Assembly: GCA_963791995.1 (NCBI GenBank)
Contig: CAWBUQ010000012.1
Span: forward strand, 18,256 to 82,255
Direction: 5' to 3'
Source of the DNA: Bog-473 sp963791995
GTDB lineage: Bacteria; Actinomycetota; Acidimicrobiia; Acidimicrobiales; RAAP-2
DNA: 64,000 nt
In this document: one piece after another, positions 27,794 through 37,912 of the stretch
Layout: each line of letters begins with the position of its first letter
Numbering within the stretch: position 1 is the first letter of the stretch
Notes under the pieces: generated by a model
Seen by the model: only the letters and a program-made list of their open reading frames with translations
What the model was told of the DNA's origin: nothing
The model's database searches: none
Program-made: the position numbers and the translations under genes

Positions 27794-30378
27794 CCGAGCA
27801 GCACGTGGAGCTCGCGGGCGGCGCCGGGGTCCGCGGGGGTGAGCATGGCGCGCTGCGGCACCTGGGTCATGAAGTGGGCGTCCTGAATGGCGTCAGCCGT
27901 GCGGCCGAGGCCGTCTGCCATCTGGGCCAAGAAGCTCCTCAGGGCCAGGTAGTTGCCGTCAGTGTCGGGAGTGGCCAGCGCTGCCGTGTCGATGAGTCGC
28001 AGGATCGTGGAGACGGTGAGAGTGCTCTTTTCCACCTCAGAGAGCCGCCCGGAGGCGACATCGACGGGGAGTTCCCGCACGTCGCCGGCCAGGGCGTCCA
28101 CCTGGAAGACCAATGACCGGGGGTTCCCCGTGTCGAGGAGGAGGAGGTCGAGGACGGTCTCGAGCTGGGCCTGCGACCGGTAGCGACGCCGGTAGGTGAT
28201 GATGCTCTCGGTGGCGGTGAGGACAGATTCGAGTAGCAGGCTGTCTGTGGCCAGCCCCCGCTGCACATCGAGGGTGGCCTGCAGGAACCGGGCGAGCTGG
28301 ATGCCCCGCTCGACGCGGCGGCCGGCGTCCATGAAGCGCCAACCGGGGTCGCGCACCATGCCCTCGCCGACGAGTCCGGACAACGCCAGCAGACTCTGCA
28401 TCACCCGACGGAGCTTGGCCTGGAGGACGTTCTGACGGTCGAGTTGCCGGGTCCCCAGGTCCAGCAGCTCATGGCTGAGCCCACCGATGACCATCCAGGT
28501 GTCGACGGACAACTGGTCGCGCACGGCGTGGGCGCAGTCGACCAGGTGTCGGCCGGCGTGAGCCAGGCTGCCTGGTCGCTGCTCGTCGAGGAGCACTGAA
28601 CGCAGCTCTTCGCCCGGCGATTCGAGACGGCCGGCGGCCCCATTGCCCACGAACCCCGGATAGGTCGTCGTCATATGGGTCAGGGCTAGGAGAAGGACTC
28701 GCTCGCAGGCGGTCCCGGCGGGGTTGGCGCCGTGCTCGAACTCGTTGCGGCGGTCGTTGATCACCCGGACGAGTCGCACCAGATCCTCGGCCCGCTCCGC
28801 GTAGCGGCCGAGCCAGAACAGGTTCTCGGCGGCCCGGGACGACATGGACGCGGCCGGCGGTACCGCGGCTACCGCTGGGCCGCCGCGGAGCCAGTAGCTG
28901 GTAGAGGTCTCCGGCTCGGAGGCGAGGACCCAGGTGTCCTTGCTCACGGCGCCGGCCTGGTTGGAGATGCGGATCCCGTCGCGGGTCGGGGCCGCCCGGG
29001 TGAGCCCGCCGGGCATCGCCATGTACGACTCCCCCCGGGTCACCAGGAAGGCCCGCAGCACGGTGCGCCGGGGGTCCAGCCCTTCATCAGAGAGCGTCGG
29101 GGCCGAGGCCAGGGCCAGAGGGGACTGACCGACCCAGGCCTGGGGTTTGGCCTCGATGCGGCGACGGAGGTCGTCGAGCTGCGCCGCGGAGGCGTCCGGA
29201 CCCACCGTGGTCCGAGACCCCACCGAGCGGGCCACGGGCTTGATGACCAGCTGGTCCAGATGGGCCAGCACGTGCTGGCGGGCCACCGGGTCGCCGCACC
29301 ACCAGGTGGGCACGGACGGGAGCCGGAGGTCCTGGCCCAGCAGCGCCTCGGACAGCTTGGGCAGGAAGGCCAGCAGGGCCGGGTTCTCGAGCACCCCGCT
29401 GCCCAAGGTGTTGACCACTGAGACCGTGCCCCGCCGGCAGGCCTCGACCAGGCCGGGAACGCCCAGATGGGAGTCCGGGCGCAGCTCGAGGGGGTCGCAG
29501 AACCAGGCGTCGACCCGCCGCAGGACCACGTCGACCGGCTGCAGCTGCCCGAGTGATCGCAGCCAGAGCCGGCCCTCGCGCACGGTGAGGTCCGTGCCCT
29601 CGACAAGCGGGTACCCGAGGTAGGAGGCCAGAAAGGCGTGCTCGAAGGCGGTCTCGCTCAACGAGCCGGGCGTGAGAACGACGACCCGCGGGTCGGTCGC
29701 CGTCGGGGGGGCGACTGTGACCAGACGGCCCGCAGGGCCCGGAAGAAAGGAGCCAGCCGGTGTACCTGGGCGTCGCGGTAGAGGCTCGGGAAGACCCGGG
29801 AGATCACCACGCGGTTCTCCAGGGCGTAGCCCGCGCCCGACGGCGCCTGGGTCCGGTCGGCCAACGCCCAGAACCCGCCCTCGGCGTCGCGGGCCAGGTC
29901 GATGGCGCAGGTCACGAGCTGTTGCGGGCCGGGGAGGCGGATCTGGTCGCACGGGCGCAGGAAGCCGGGGTGGCCGAAGACGAGCTCGGGAGGCAGCAGC
30001 CGTCGCCGCAGCAGGTCGCGGGGCCCGTACAGGTCGGCCAGGACCAGGTTGAGCAGCTCGGCCCGCTGGATCGCCCCCCGTTCGATATCGGCCCACTCGT
30101 GGCTGGAGAGCAGTACCGGCACGGGGTCGAGGTCCCACCGCCGGGCCCGTCCCGCCGGGGTGCCCTCGGCGTTGTAGGTGACCCCGTCGTCGTCGAGCAG
30201 GTGTCGTACCTGACCGCGCCGATCGTTGAGCTCCTCGAAGCCGAACTCGTCGAGGGTCCGCCCCAATCCGGCCCAGTGGTCGCGGATGCGCCCGTCGCCG
30301 CCGACCATCTCGTCGTATGAGCCCGGCAGTGGGCTGGTAAGCGCTGAGCAGGTCGGCTGGAGACGGTGGTCGCGGCAC
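27790..30378 (-). CDS. Circularly permuted ATP-grasp / alpha-E fusion protein, frame changes
   Basis: The ~860-residue product starts at GTG 30378 (PRPPSPADLLSAYQPTAG). The frame moves near 30325 to SYDEMVGGDGRIRDHWAGL and LVLADLYGPRDLLRRRLLPP, then returns near 29700 to VVLTPGSLSETAFEHAFLAS. The ATP-grasp part (about residues 20-480) includes VVNTLGSGVLENP, LDQLVIKPVARSVGSRT and ISNQAGAVSKDTWVL. The alpha-E helical part (about 500-862) begins with SRAAENLFWLGRYAERAEDL. In this family the ATP-grasp is predicted to form amide bonds, and alpha-E is its helical partner. Here both are fused, a known arrangement. Confidence 0.88.
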   Translation of the reverse strand: MPRPPSPADLLSAYQPTAGLIRRDGRRRRAHPRPLGRIGADPRRVRLRGAQRSARSGTTPARRRRGHLQRRGHPGGTGPAVGPRPRAGTALQPRVGRYRTGGDPAGRAAQPGPGRPVRAPRPAAATAAASRARLRPPRLPAPVRPDPPPRPATARDLRHRPGPRRRGRVLGVGRPDPGAVGRGLRPGEPRGDLPGLPEPLPRRPGTPAGSFLPGPAGRLVTVAPPTATDPRVVVLTPGSLSETAFEHAFLASYLGYPLVEGTDLTVREGRLWLRSLGQLQPVDVVLRRVDAWFCDPLELRPDSHLGVPGLVEACRRGTVSVVNTLGSGVLENPALLAFLPKLSEALLGQDLRLPSVPTWWCGDPVARQHVLAHLDQLVIKPVARSVGSRTTVGPDASAAQLDDLRRRIEAKPQAWVGQSPLALASAPTLSDEGLDPRRTVLRAFLVTRGESYMAMPGGLTRAAPTRDGIRISNQAGAVSKDTWVLASEPETSTSYWLRGGPAVAAVPPAASMSSRAAENLFWLGRYAERAEDLVRLVRVINDRRNEFEHGANPAGTACERVLLLALTHMTTTYPGFVGNGAAGRLESPGEELRSVLLDEQRPGSLAHAGRHLVDCAHAVRDQLSVDTWMVIGGLSHELLDLGTRQLDRQNVLQAKLRRVMQSLLALSGLVGEGMVRDPGWRFMDAGRRVERGIQLARFLQATLDVQRGLATDSLLLESVLTATESIITYRRRYRSQAQLETVLDLLLLDTGNPRSLVFQVDALAGDVRELPVDVASGRLSEVEKSTLTVSTILRLIDTAALATPDTDGNYLALRSFLAQMADGLGRTADAIQDAHFMTQVPQRAMLTPADPGAARELHVLLG

Positions 30379-30387
30379 AGGTCGGAT

Positions 30388-33300
30388 TCAGGTCCTCGGC
30401 ATGCGCCGGAGATCCAGGGTCCGAGGGTACTCGCGGTCCACGGTCCAACTGTTGACGGCCCGGTCGATAGCGGCCACGTCGACCCGGCCGGGCGTGTGGC
30501 CGATCGGCGTCGAACCGGCTGGCCCGACGGGCCTCGGCCTCGTTGGCGTTGACGGGCAAGCGGTCGTAGGCGCGGCCGCCCGGGTGGGAGACGTGGTAGG
30601 TGCAGCCGCCCAGCGAACGGCCGCTCCAGCGGTCGATGAGGTCGAACACGAGAGGGGCGTGGACCCCGATCGTCGGGTGCAGCGACGTGGGCGGCTTCCA
30701 CGCCCGGTAGCGCACGCCGGCCACGAAGGTCTCGGCCCGGTCGGTGCGATGGAGCGGAACGGGATGCCGTTGCAGGTCACCACGTGACGGCCTGCGGTGA
30801 GGCCCGACACCAGGACCTGGATCCGCTCGGTCGACGAGTCGACGTAGCGGGCGGTGCTCGCCCGGCCGACCTCCTCGCCGAGGACGGGCCAGGGCTCGAT
30901 GGCGGCGCGCAGCTCGATGGTCGGTGCCGGCTACCTGCACGGACCCGAGCCGAGGGAACCGGAACTCGAGGAACGGGGCCAGCCAGGCCTGCTCGAACGT
31001 CAGGCCGTGGGCACGGAGGTCGTCGACGACCTCGGCGATGTCGGCGGCGACATACCACGGGAGCAGGAAGCGGTCGTGCAGCTCGCATCCCCATCGGACC
31101 AGCTCCCCGGCGTAGCGGCTGCTCCCAGAAGCGGGCCACCAAGGCGCGCACCAGCAGCGCCTGCACGAGCGCCATCTGCGGGTGGGGCGGCATCTCGAAG
31201 GCCCGCAGCTCGACCAGCCCGAGGCGGCCCCGCTCGGTGTCGGGGCTGAACAGCTTGTCGATGCAGAACTCGGCTCGGTGGGTGTTGCCGGTGACGTCGA
31301 CGAGCAGATTGCGCAAGAGGCGGTCGACGAGCCAGGGCCGGGGCAGGTCGGTCGCCTGGTCGAGCTCGGCGAAGGCGATCTCCAACTCGTAGAGGCTGTC
31401 GTCGCGGGCCTCGTCGACCCTGGGCGCCTGGCTGGTCGGTCCGATGAACCGCCCGCTGAAGAGGTAGGAGAGCGCTGGGTGGTGCTGCCAGTAGGTGACG
31501 AGGCTGCGGAGCAGGTCGGGTCGGCGCAGCAGGGGGCTGTCGGCAGGCGTCGGACCGCCGAGGGTCATGTGGTTGCCCCCGCCGGTGCCGGTGTGGGTGC
31601 CGTCGAGCTGGAACTTCTCCGTCCCCAACCTGGTGCGGCGGGCATCGTGGTATACCGCTGTCACGATGTCGACGAGCTCAGGCCACGACGACGCCGGTTG
31701 GAGGTTGACCTCGATCACGCCGGGGTCGGGGCCGACCATCACCTCCCTCAGGCGGGGGTCGCGCGGCAGGGCGTAGCCCTCGAGCACGACCGGCGTAGCC
31801 AGCCGCGATGCGGCCGCTTCCACCGCAGCCAAAAGCTCTACGGCGTACTCGAGTCGCTCGAGGGGGGGCAGGAACACGTGGAGGCGGCCATTCCTGACTT
31901 CGACGCACAACGCGGTGGGTGGCGCCTCGTCAGCGGGCACGACCACCGCGGCGGCGGCGCCGACTGGCCCGGCCGCGGGATCAGGGAGCGGACCCCGAGC
32001 CTCGAAGGTCGACGGGTCGTTGGCGGTTGGCGGCGGCGCCCAGGTGAGCGAGTCCAGCGGCAGCCGCAGGCCCATGGGTGAGTCGCCCGGCGCGAGCAGC
32101 AAGTGGCCGCGTCGCAACGTCCATCGACTCGTAGCCCAACGCCCCTCCGCTCCAGGGGTGTGATGCAGCGGGACGACCCACCCGACCGCATCGCCCCGTC
32201 CGGCGTCGAGGGCGTCCACGAGGCGCCGCCTGGCCTCCGACTCCGCCAGTTCCGGATCGCTCGGGTCGACATCGGCGGTGGGCGCCGCGCCAGCCGGCAG
32301 CCGAGCCTCGGTCCACAGCCGGTACATGGCGTCCTCGTAGCCGGGGACGCAGTACTCGGGAGGGATGCCGAGTTCGGCGGCCACGGCCAGCACCAGGTGC
32401 CCGGCGTCCACCGCCGACTCCCGTCCCGCGATCCATGGCTCGGCCAGCAGCGACGGGTCGGCCCAGAGCGGCACCCCGTCGGTCCGCCAGACGACGGCCA
32501 TCTGCCAGCGGGGCAGCGCCTCGCCCGGATACCACTTGCCCTGGCCGTGGTGCACGATGCCACCCGACGAGAAGCGTTCGGCCAGTCGATCGGTGAGCGC
32601 CCTGGCCGTGGCCCGCTTCTGGGCGCCATCTGCCGCCGTGCTCCACTCCGCGGCTTCGGTACCGTCGACCGACACGAAGGTGGGCTCGCCGCCGTGGGTG
32701 AGCCGCACGTCACCGTCCACCAGCAGACCGTCGACCGACCGCCCCAGGGCGTCGATACCGGCCCACTGGTCCTCGGTGTAGGGAAAGGTGACCCTCGGGT
32801 CCTCGTGGACCCGGCGCACCACGTTGGCGTACTCGAAGACCACGTCGCACGGTTCGATCTCGCCGGTGACCGGGGCGGCGCTGGCCGGGTCGGGAGTGCA
32901 CGCCAGGGGAAGGTGGCCCTCGCCCGCGAAGAGACCCGAGGTCGGATCGAGGCCGATCCAGCCGGCCCCGGGCACGTACACCTCGCTCCAGGCGTGCAGG
33001 TCGGTGAAGTCAACTGAAGGTCCGGGCTGTCCCTCGAGCGGAGCCTCGTCCGCCTTCAGCTGCACGAGGTAGCCGGACACGAACCGGGCGGCCAGGCCGA
33101 GACCGCGCAGGATCTGGGTGAGCAGCCAAGCGCTGTCCCGGCAAGAGCCGACCCCTTTTTCCAGGGTCTCTTCGGCCGTCTGGACGCCGGGCTCGAACCG
33201 GGTGCTGTAGGCAATCGCCTGCTGGACCCGCTGGTTGACCCCGACCAGGAAATCAACGGTGGCCAGACCCTCCGCCGGGACCTCCACCTCGGCCAGCCAC

Positions 33301-33686
33301 TGGTGAAGGAGGCGGCCGGGCTCGTCGATGGTAAGATACGGCGCCAGGTCCCGGGCCAAGGCGGCGTCGTAGCGGAACGGGTACCGCTCGGCGTCAGGGT
33401 CCAGGAAGAAGTCGAAGGGATTGACGACGGTCATTTCGGCGACCATGTCGACCGTGACCGACAGCAGGCTGGCCGGCTCGGGGAAGACCAGGCGGGCCAG
33501 GTGGTTGCCGAATGGATCCTGCTGCCAGTTGATGAAGTGCTCCTCGGGCTCGATCCGCATGGAGTAGGCGAGGATCGGCGTGCGGCAGCTGGGCGCCGGC
33601 CGCAGCCGCACCACATGCGGGGACAAGCGAATCGACCGATCGAACCGGTAGACAGTGCGATGTTCCAGGGCGGCGTGGATGGCCAA
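30388..33686 (-). CDS. DUF2126 transglutaminase-type large protein, frame changes
   Basis: The ~1,100-residue protein begins at TTG 33686 (LAIHAALEHRTVYRFDRSIR), right after the alpha-E stop. A transglutaminase N-domain and core fill the first third: GVGSCRDSAWLLTQILRGLG with Cys, and TDLHAWSEVYVPGAGWIGLD with His and Asp. DUF2126 follows: RLTHGGEPTFVSVDG, HHGQGKWYPGEALPRWQMAV, NLQPASSWPELVDIVTAVYH and THTGTGGGNHMTLGG. Beyond 31120 the frame changes two or three times, ending with DREYPRTLDLRRMPRT at 30388. The size fits COG1305-COG4196 fusions. DUF2126 resembles a modified glutamine-synthetase/amidoligase-like catalytic region in published analyses. Confidence 0.88.
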
Positions 33687-33688
33687 GG

Positions 33689-34672
33689 TCAGCGCCCTGT
33701 CATCTGCTGGCGGACCGCACCGCCGGACCGGGCGGGCGCGGTGTCGAAGTAGGTGGCGGTGACGAGATCGTGCAGGTGGCTGATCCCCTGCTGCAAAGCG
33801 TCGGTGAACTGGTGGAGGCCGGCCTGGGCCAGCCGGCTCGACGTCGGCATCCTCCAACTGGCTCTGCACCGCGGCGCAGGCGGCCATGGGCTCGTGGTGG
33901 GCCGGCAATTCGAGCAAGCACCGGGATACGGCGGTCAGACAGTGCTCCACCGAACGCGGAAAGCGGGGATCTTTGAGCAGGAACCGCAACGCCTCCGGTC
34001 CTGACGCTCCGGCGTGGCCTTGCTGAAGGAACATCTGACGGGTGTTGAGCGACTGCAGGACGTTCATCCAGGTGATGTCGGCATAGGGCTTGACCGTGTC
34101 GGCGCCTTGCGCCGAGGAGGATGTCGGCCTGGACGTCAAGGACACGCGTCGTCATGTCGGCCCGATCGATGATACCGGCCGATCTCGAGGAACGAGTACG
34201 ACTCGTCGTGGTACATGGTGCCGGCGAGCGAGCCGCTGAACAGCTGGCACTGGCGAACGATGTGGGCCATCCACGCCAGTCGGGTGCGGCGATCGACGGC
34301 CTGCTCGGAGGTGTCCACGGCCCACAGGAACAGTTCGTTGAGGACCTCCCACGACAAACGGGGTAGGACGGTCCGGGTGACCCGGAGGTTGGCGCGCGCG
34401 CGCGCCAGCGAGGCGATCACCGAGCTGGGGTTGTCGCCATCTACCACCAGGAACGCCGACCACCTCGTCCTCGTCGGCGTCGGAGTGCCGCGGTGGAAAA
34501 GGCGTCGGCCGCTCCCGGTTACCGCCAGCAGCGGCGACCATCCCACGCCGGCCGACTTTGGCAGGTCGAGGAAGAGTTCGGTGTGCACCTTGACCAGCCG
34601 GGCCGTCGCCTCGGCGCGCTCGGCGTACCTTCCGGCCCAGTAGACACCTTCAGCAGTTCGTGACAGCAACAC
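33689..34672 (-). CDS. Alpha-E domain protein (DUF403), frame changes
   Basis: The ~325-residue helical protein starts at GTG 34672 with LLSRTAEGVYWAGRYAERAE, the signature of the alpha-E family. It continues with PSSVIASLARARANLRVTRT, LSWEVLNELFLWAVD and YHDESYSFLEIGRYHR. Near 34140 the frame shifts to TVKPYADITWMNVLQSLNTR, then FLLKDPRFPRSVEHCLTAVS, and again near 33840 to ISHLHDLVTATYFDTAPARS, ending at TGA 33689. A GC dinucleotide run at 34395-34410 is a likely sequencing trouble spot. Alpha-E always accompanies the circularly permuted ATP-grasp and probably forms a complex with it. Confidence 0.85.
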
Positions 34673-34684
34673 GGCGCGCCCTTT

Positions 34685-36152
34685 TCATGACTTTGGCTCG
34701 ATCGCGGACGGGGGACCACCGTCGGGTCGAGGACCCAGGTGTCCTTGCTGCCGCCCCCCTGGGAGTTGTTGACGACGACGGTGCCCTCGCGCAGTGCCAC
34801 TCGGGTCAGGCCGCCCTCGGTGACGTAGGGCTGTTCGCCCGACAGGACGAACGAGCGCAGGTCGAGGTGGCGGGCCACCACCTCACCCCCGCGGAAGGTG
34901 GGCGCGGTCGACAGGTTCACGATGGGCTGGGCCACGTAGTTGCGGGGGTCGGCGACGACGCGGCGGCGCATCTCGTCCTTCTCGGCCGCGGTGGCCTCGG
35001 TGCCGACGAAGACACCGTAGCCTCCCGACTCGTTGGCGGGCTTGACGACCAGTTCGTCGAGGTGGGCCAGCACGTGGCGGCGCGACGCCTCGTCGGCGCA
35101 GATGTAGGTGGCAACATTGGGGATGAGCGGGTCCTCGCCCAGGTAATAGTCGATAATCTTCGGGACATAGGCGTAGACGGCTTTGTCGTCGGCGACTCCG
35201 GCGCCTGGCGCGTTGACGATCGCCACGTTCCCGGCCCGCCACGCCCGCATCAGACCCGGGAACGCCCAGCATCGAGTCAGGCCGGAACACCTCGGGGTCG
35301 AGGAACAGGTCGTCGACCCGGCGGTAGACGACGTCGACCTGGACCCGCCCGCTGATGGTCCCCATATACACGCAGTCATCGGCATCGACCACCAGGTCAT
35401 GGCCCTCGACCAGGTGGCACGCCCATCTGCTGGGCCAGATAGGCGTGCTCGAAATAGGCCGAGTTGAATATCCCCGGAGTCAGGACCACGATCGTTGGGG
35501 ACTCCCCCGGGCGCGGCGACAGCGAGCCGAGCAGCTCCCGGAGCTTGGTCGGGTAGCCGTCGACCGGATGGATGTCGAGGTCACGGAACAGATCAGCGAA
35601 CACCCTCTTGGTCAGCTGGCGGTTCTCGCAGCATGTAGGACACGCCCGACGGGACCCGCAGGTTGTCCTCCAGCACGTAGATCGTGCCATCGGCGTCGCG
35701 GACCAGGTCGCTGCCGCAGATGTGGGCCCACACGCCGTGATGCAGGTTCGACTCCCACGCATTGCGGGCCGGAAGTTGGCCGACCCGTAGACCAGCTCGG
35801 CCGGCAACACGCCGTCTTTGAGGATCTTGGCTGCCCCGTAGAGGTCGTCGATGAACAGGTTGATGGCGGTCAGGCGTTGGACCAGGCCGGCGCTGATGCC
35901 CGCCCACTCCTGAGTGGAGATCACCCGGGGGATCACGTCGAAAGGCCAGGCCCGGTCGATGTCGCCGGCTTCGGCGTAGACGGTGAAGGTGATGCCCATG
36001 GTCCGAATCGCTAGCTCCGCGGCCTGCTGGCGTTCCAACAGCTCCACACCGAGCGAACGCAGGTAGTCCACCACCGCCCCGCACACGTCACGAGGACAGC
36101 CCACGACCAGCATCTCGTCCCAACACCCCAGGCTTGCGTAGTCCTCCCACAT
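34685..36152 (-). CDS. Circularly permuted ATP-grasp protein (DUF404/DUF407), frame changes
   Basis: The ~485-residue enzyme begins at ATG 36152, 6 bases after GGAGGT (WEDYASLGCWDEMLVVGCPR). Motifs in order are INLFIDDLYGAAKILKDGVL, GTIYVLEDNLRVPSGVSYML, DGYPTKLRELLGSLSPRPGE, IVVLTPGIFNSAYFEHAYLA, AGNVAIVNAPGAGVADDKAV, LDELVVKPANESGGYGVFVG and VVVNNSQGGGSKDTWVLDP. About five frame changes are needed (near 35760, 35640, 35415, 35265 and 34715). It ends at TGA 34685-34687, before the alpha-E start. This is the first gene of the operon. It is predicted to ligate an amino group to a carboxylate using ATP. Confidence 0.88.
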
Positions 36153-37074
36153 GATCGACCTCCGACGGCCGACGCCCGCGACAAGGCCCTGCACGCCCGA
36201 CGGCAGTCTTACTCCCCGACGTGTCGGGACTGTTTCGTCCTGATGAACAGCGTGTGGCCGTGCCCCTGTAGGAGCTCTCTTCGCGCCGCGTCGCTCGGGT
36301 CGCTTCCTCGGCGATGGACAAGCGCTGCCCGTGCCGTACCCCGGTGTTGACCCGAACCGATGGTGGGCGGGCGCGACGGCAAGCTGCCGGTGTGGGTGGC
36401 AAGGATTATGCCGGTGCTACCGCGCTCCACGCGAGACGCTCCTTGTCAGCTGGGCGAAACAGATTCGCAGGAGGGGTTGAGCTCGCCATGGAGGCCGCGA
36501 CGGGAAACCCCAGCCCCTCGGGCAGGGCATGGACTCGTTGATGTCTCGCATTATCCGGCTGCCCTGCGTCTCCTGACCGGGTGCGTTTTCGGGATCTTGT
36601 TTCAGATCGTCTGGGACCGGCCGAGAGTCTCGTCGAGACCCCGCTGCCCGGCACGAGTCGGTTTTGCCGTCGGCTGCCAAGCCTGCGACGGCCTCAGACG
36701 AGGTAGAGGGACGCCAGCTCCGATCAACCAGGGGCCCCACGCTCAGTGACCGATAAGGACGATGTCGGCGTCGGCCTTCGCCGAGCGAGATGGGGCGATA
36801 TCGACTGCCCCCGCTACTTCGAGGCCCGCTCCGAACCGGACATTCGAGAGCGCTTGAGAAAGTACGCAGCGGCGACCGTTCTCGGGCTTGGGGTGCCCCC
36901 TCTACCCCGGCGGTCTGGGGCACGTGTACGCGGCAATCGGCCTGCACATTCTGGGACGCGCTCCGGACGGCGCAGGCGTCAGCGCCCGAACCTCGTCGCC
37001 ATTGTGGCGGCCCGACGCCCCCTCCGACACGTACTGTATAGTTGGGCAAAGGGAGACGGGGAATGGAGGTTCCG
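36153..37074. other. Intergenic region with interspersed repeat
   Basis: No gene is supported. The repeat at 36785-36925 matches 15785-15925. A promoter for the ATP-grasp operon should lie just above 36170 on the minus strand, but no clear -35/-10 pair is seen. Confidence 0.4.
36785..36925 (+). repeat. Interspersed repeat, copy 2
   Basis: This is the counterpart of 15785-15925. The most conserved block is aaagtacgcagcgg followed by ggggtgccccctctacccc. It lies 150 bases before the DUF1330 gene. Confidence 0.55.
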
Positions 37075-37389
37075 ATGCCTGCCTACATAGTCGGGCACTT
37101 CACTATTGAGGACCAGGACTCGTACGGGCGGTATGCCGACGCCTTTTTTCCACTATTCGACAAGTATGGTGGAGAACTCGTGGCGGTAGATGATCAACAG
37201 CCGATCCTGGAAGGAACAGTGCCAGCCGGTCGTACGGTGATCTTGCGGTTTTCCGACCTCGACACCGCGCGGGCTTTTTGGACCTCGGCGGAGTACCAGG
37301 AGATCGCCGAGCATCGGCGGGCTGGTACGACGCCGTACATCATCACGCTGATCGGTGACCGGCCGCAGAGCACAACGGAGGAAAGGTAG
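37075..37389 (+). CDS. DUF1330 family protein
   Basis: This 104-residue protein starts at ATG 37075, 4 bases after GGAGGT; ATG 37063 is upstream but lacks that site. The fold is a single dimeric alpha/beta barrel: PAYIVGHFTIEDQDSYGRYA, ELVAVDDQQPILEG, RTVILRFSDLDTARAFW and TPYIITLIG. The family is common and uncharacterised. Intact frame. An AT-rich segment TACTGTATAGTTGG just upstream could hold its -10 box. Confidence 0.88.
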   Translation: MPAYIVGHFTIEDQDSYGRYADAFFPLFDKYGGELVAVDDQQPILEGTVPAGRTVILRFSDLDTARAFWTSAEYQEIAEHRRAGTTPYIITLIGDRPQSTTEER

Positions 37390-37910
37390 GCAGCTACCGC
37401 GTCGCCGCCCACCCGCCATTCGATTCGGAAGGCCGAATGCTTGACTTCGCGAGGTTGAGGACCGTTCGGCGCTCTTCGTCGTGGGGGGCATACCCCCGAA
37501 CCGGCGTCGTCTGTAGCACTGCCGCTCCTGGTGCCGAGAAACCCTTGAAGGCAAGGGTGCCGCTCGTCGAGGACATGTCCGCGACGGAAGGCCTCGTAGA
37601 CACTCAGGCGACGATGGCGCACTCATCGGACCCCACCGTGGACCCATCTTCGGGAGAACACAAGGGGGCATTGCCATGGAATTTTGCATGGGATTTCTGT
37701 GGCATCCCGCGGCATCAGACCGTCGGGCGCGTACAAGCATGCCTACCGGCGAGCGCGAAGCCTCCAGCTGCCACAAGGCGCCCACCACCGAGGTCGGTCA
37801 GCCGGGCCGGCCTCGCGCAGCCGGAGGAGCCCCTGACCCCAGTGCGGAGGCTTCAGTGCAGGGGGCAGCTCGCGGTCGATCCCACCACTCCGTTGCGTCG
37901 TGACCGGACC
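37390..37910. other. No convincing gene
   Basis: A 75-codon frame from ATG 37676 has a weak ribosome-binding site (AGGGGG), but its translation is low in structure and has no family. Nothing else is supported up to the IS630 end. Confidence 0.4.
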
Positions 37911-37912
37911 TA

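Noticed and set aside
30388..31110. Separate small gene at the end of the DUF2126 protein
   Set aside because: The piece reads HPGGRAYDRLPVNANEAEAR and ends like known DUF2126 proteins, so it is the C-terminus after frame changes.
30777..34145. One 1122-residue protein combining alpha-E and DUF2126
   Set aside because: The N-terminal 100 residues are the end of the alpha-E gene and the last 100 are out of frame; family lengths place the DUF2126 start at about 33686.
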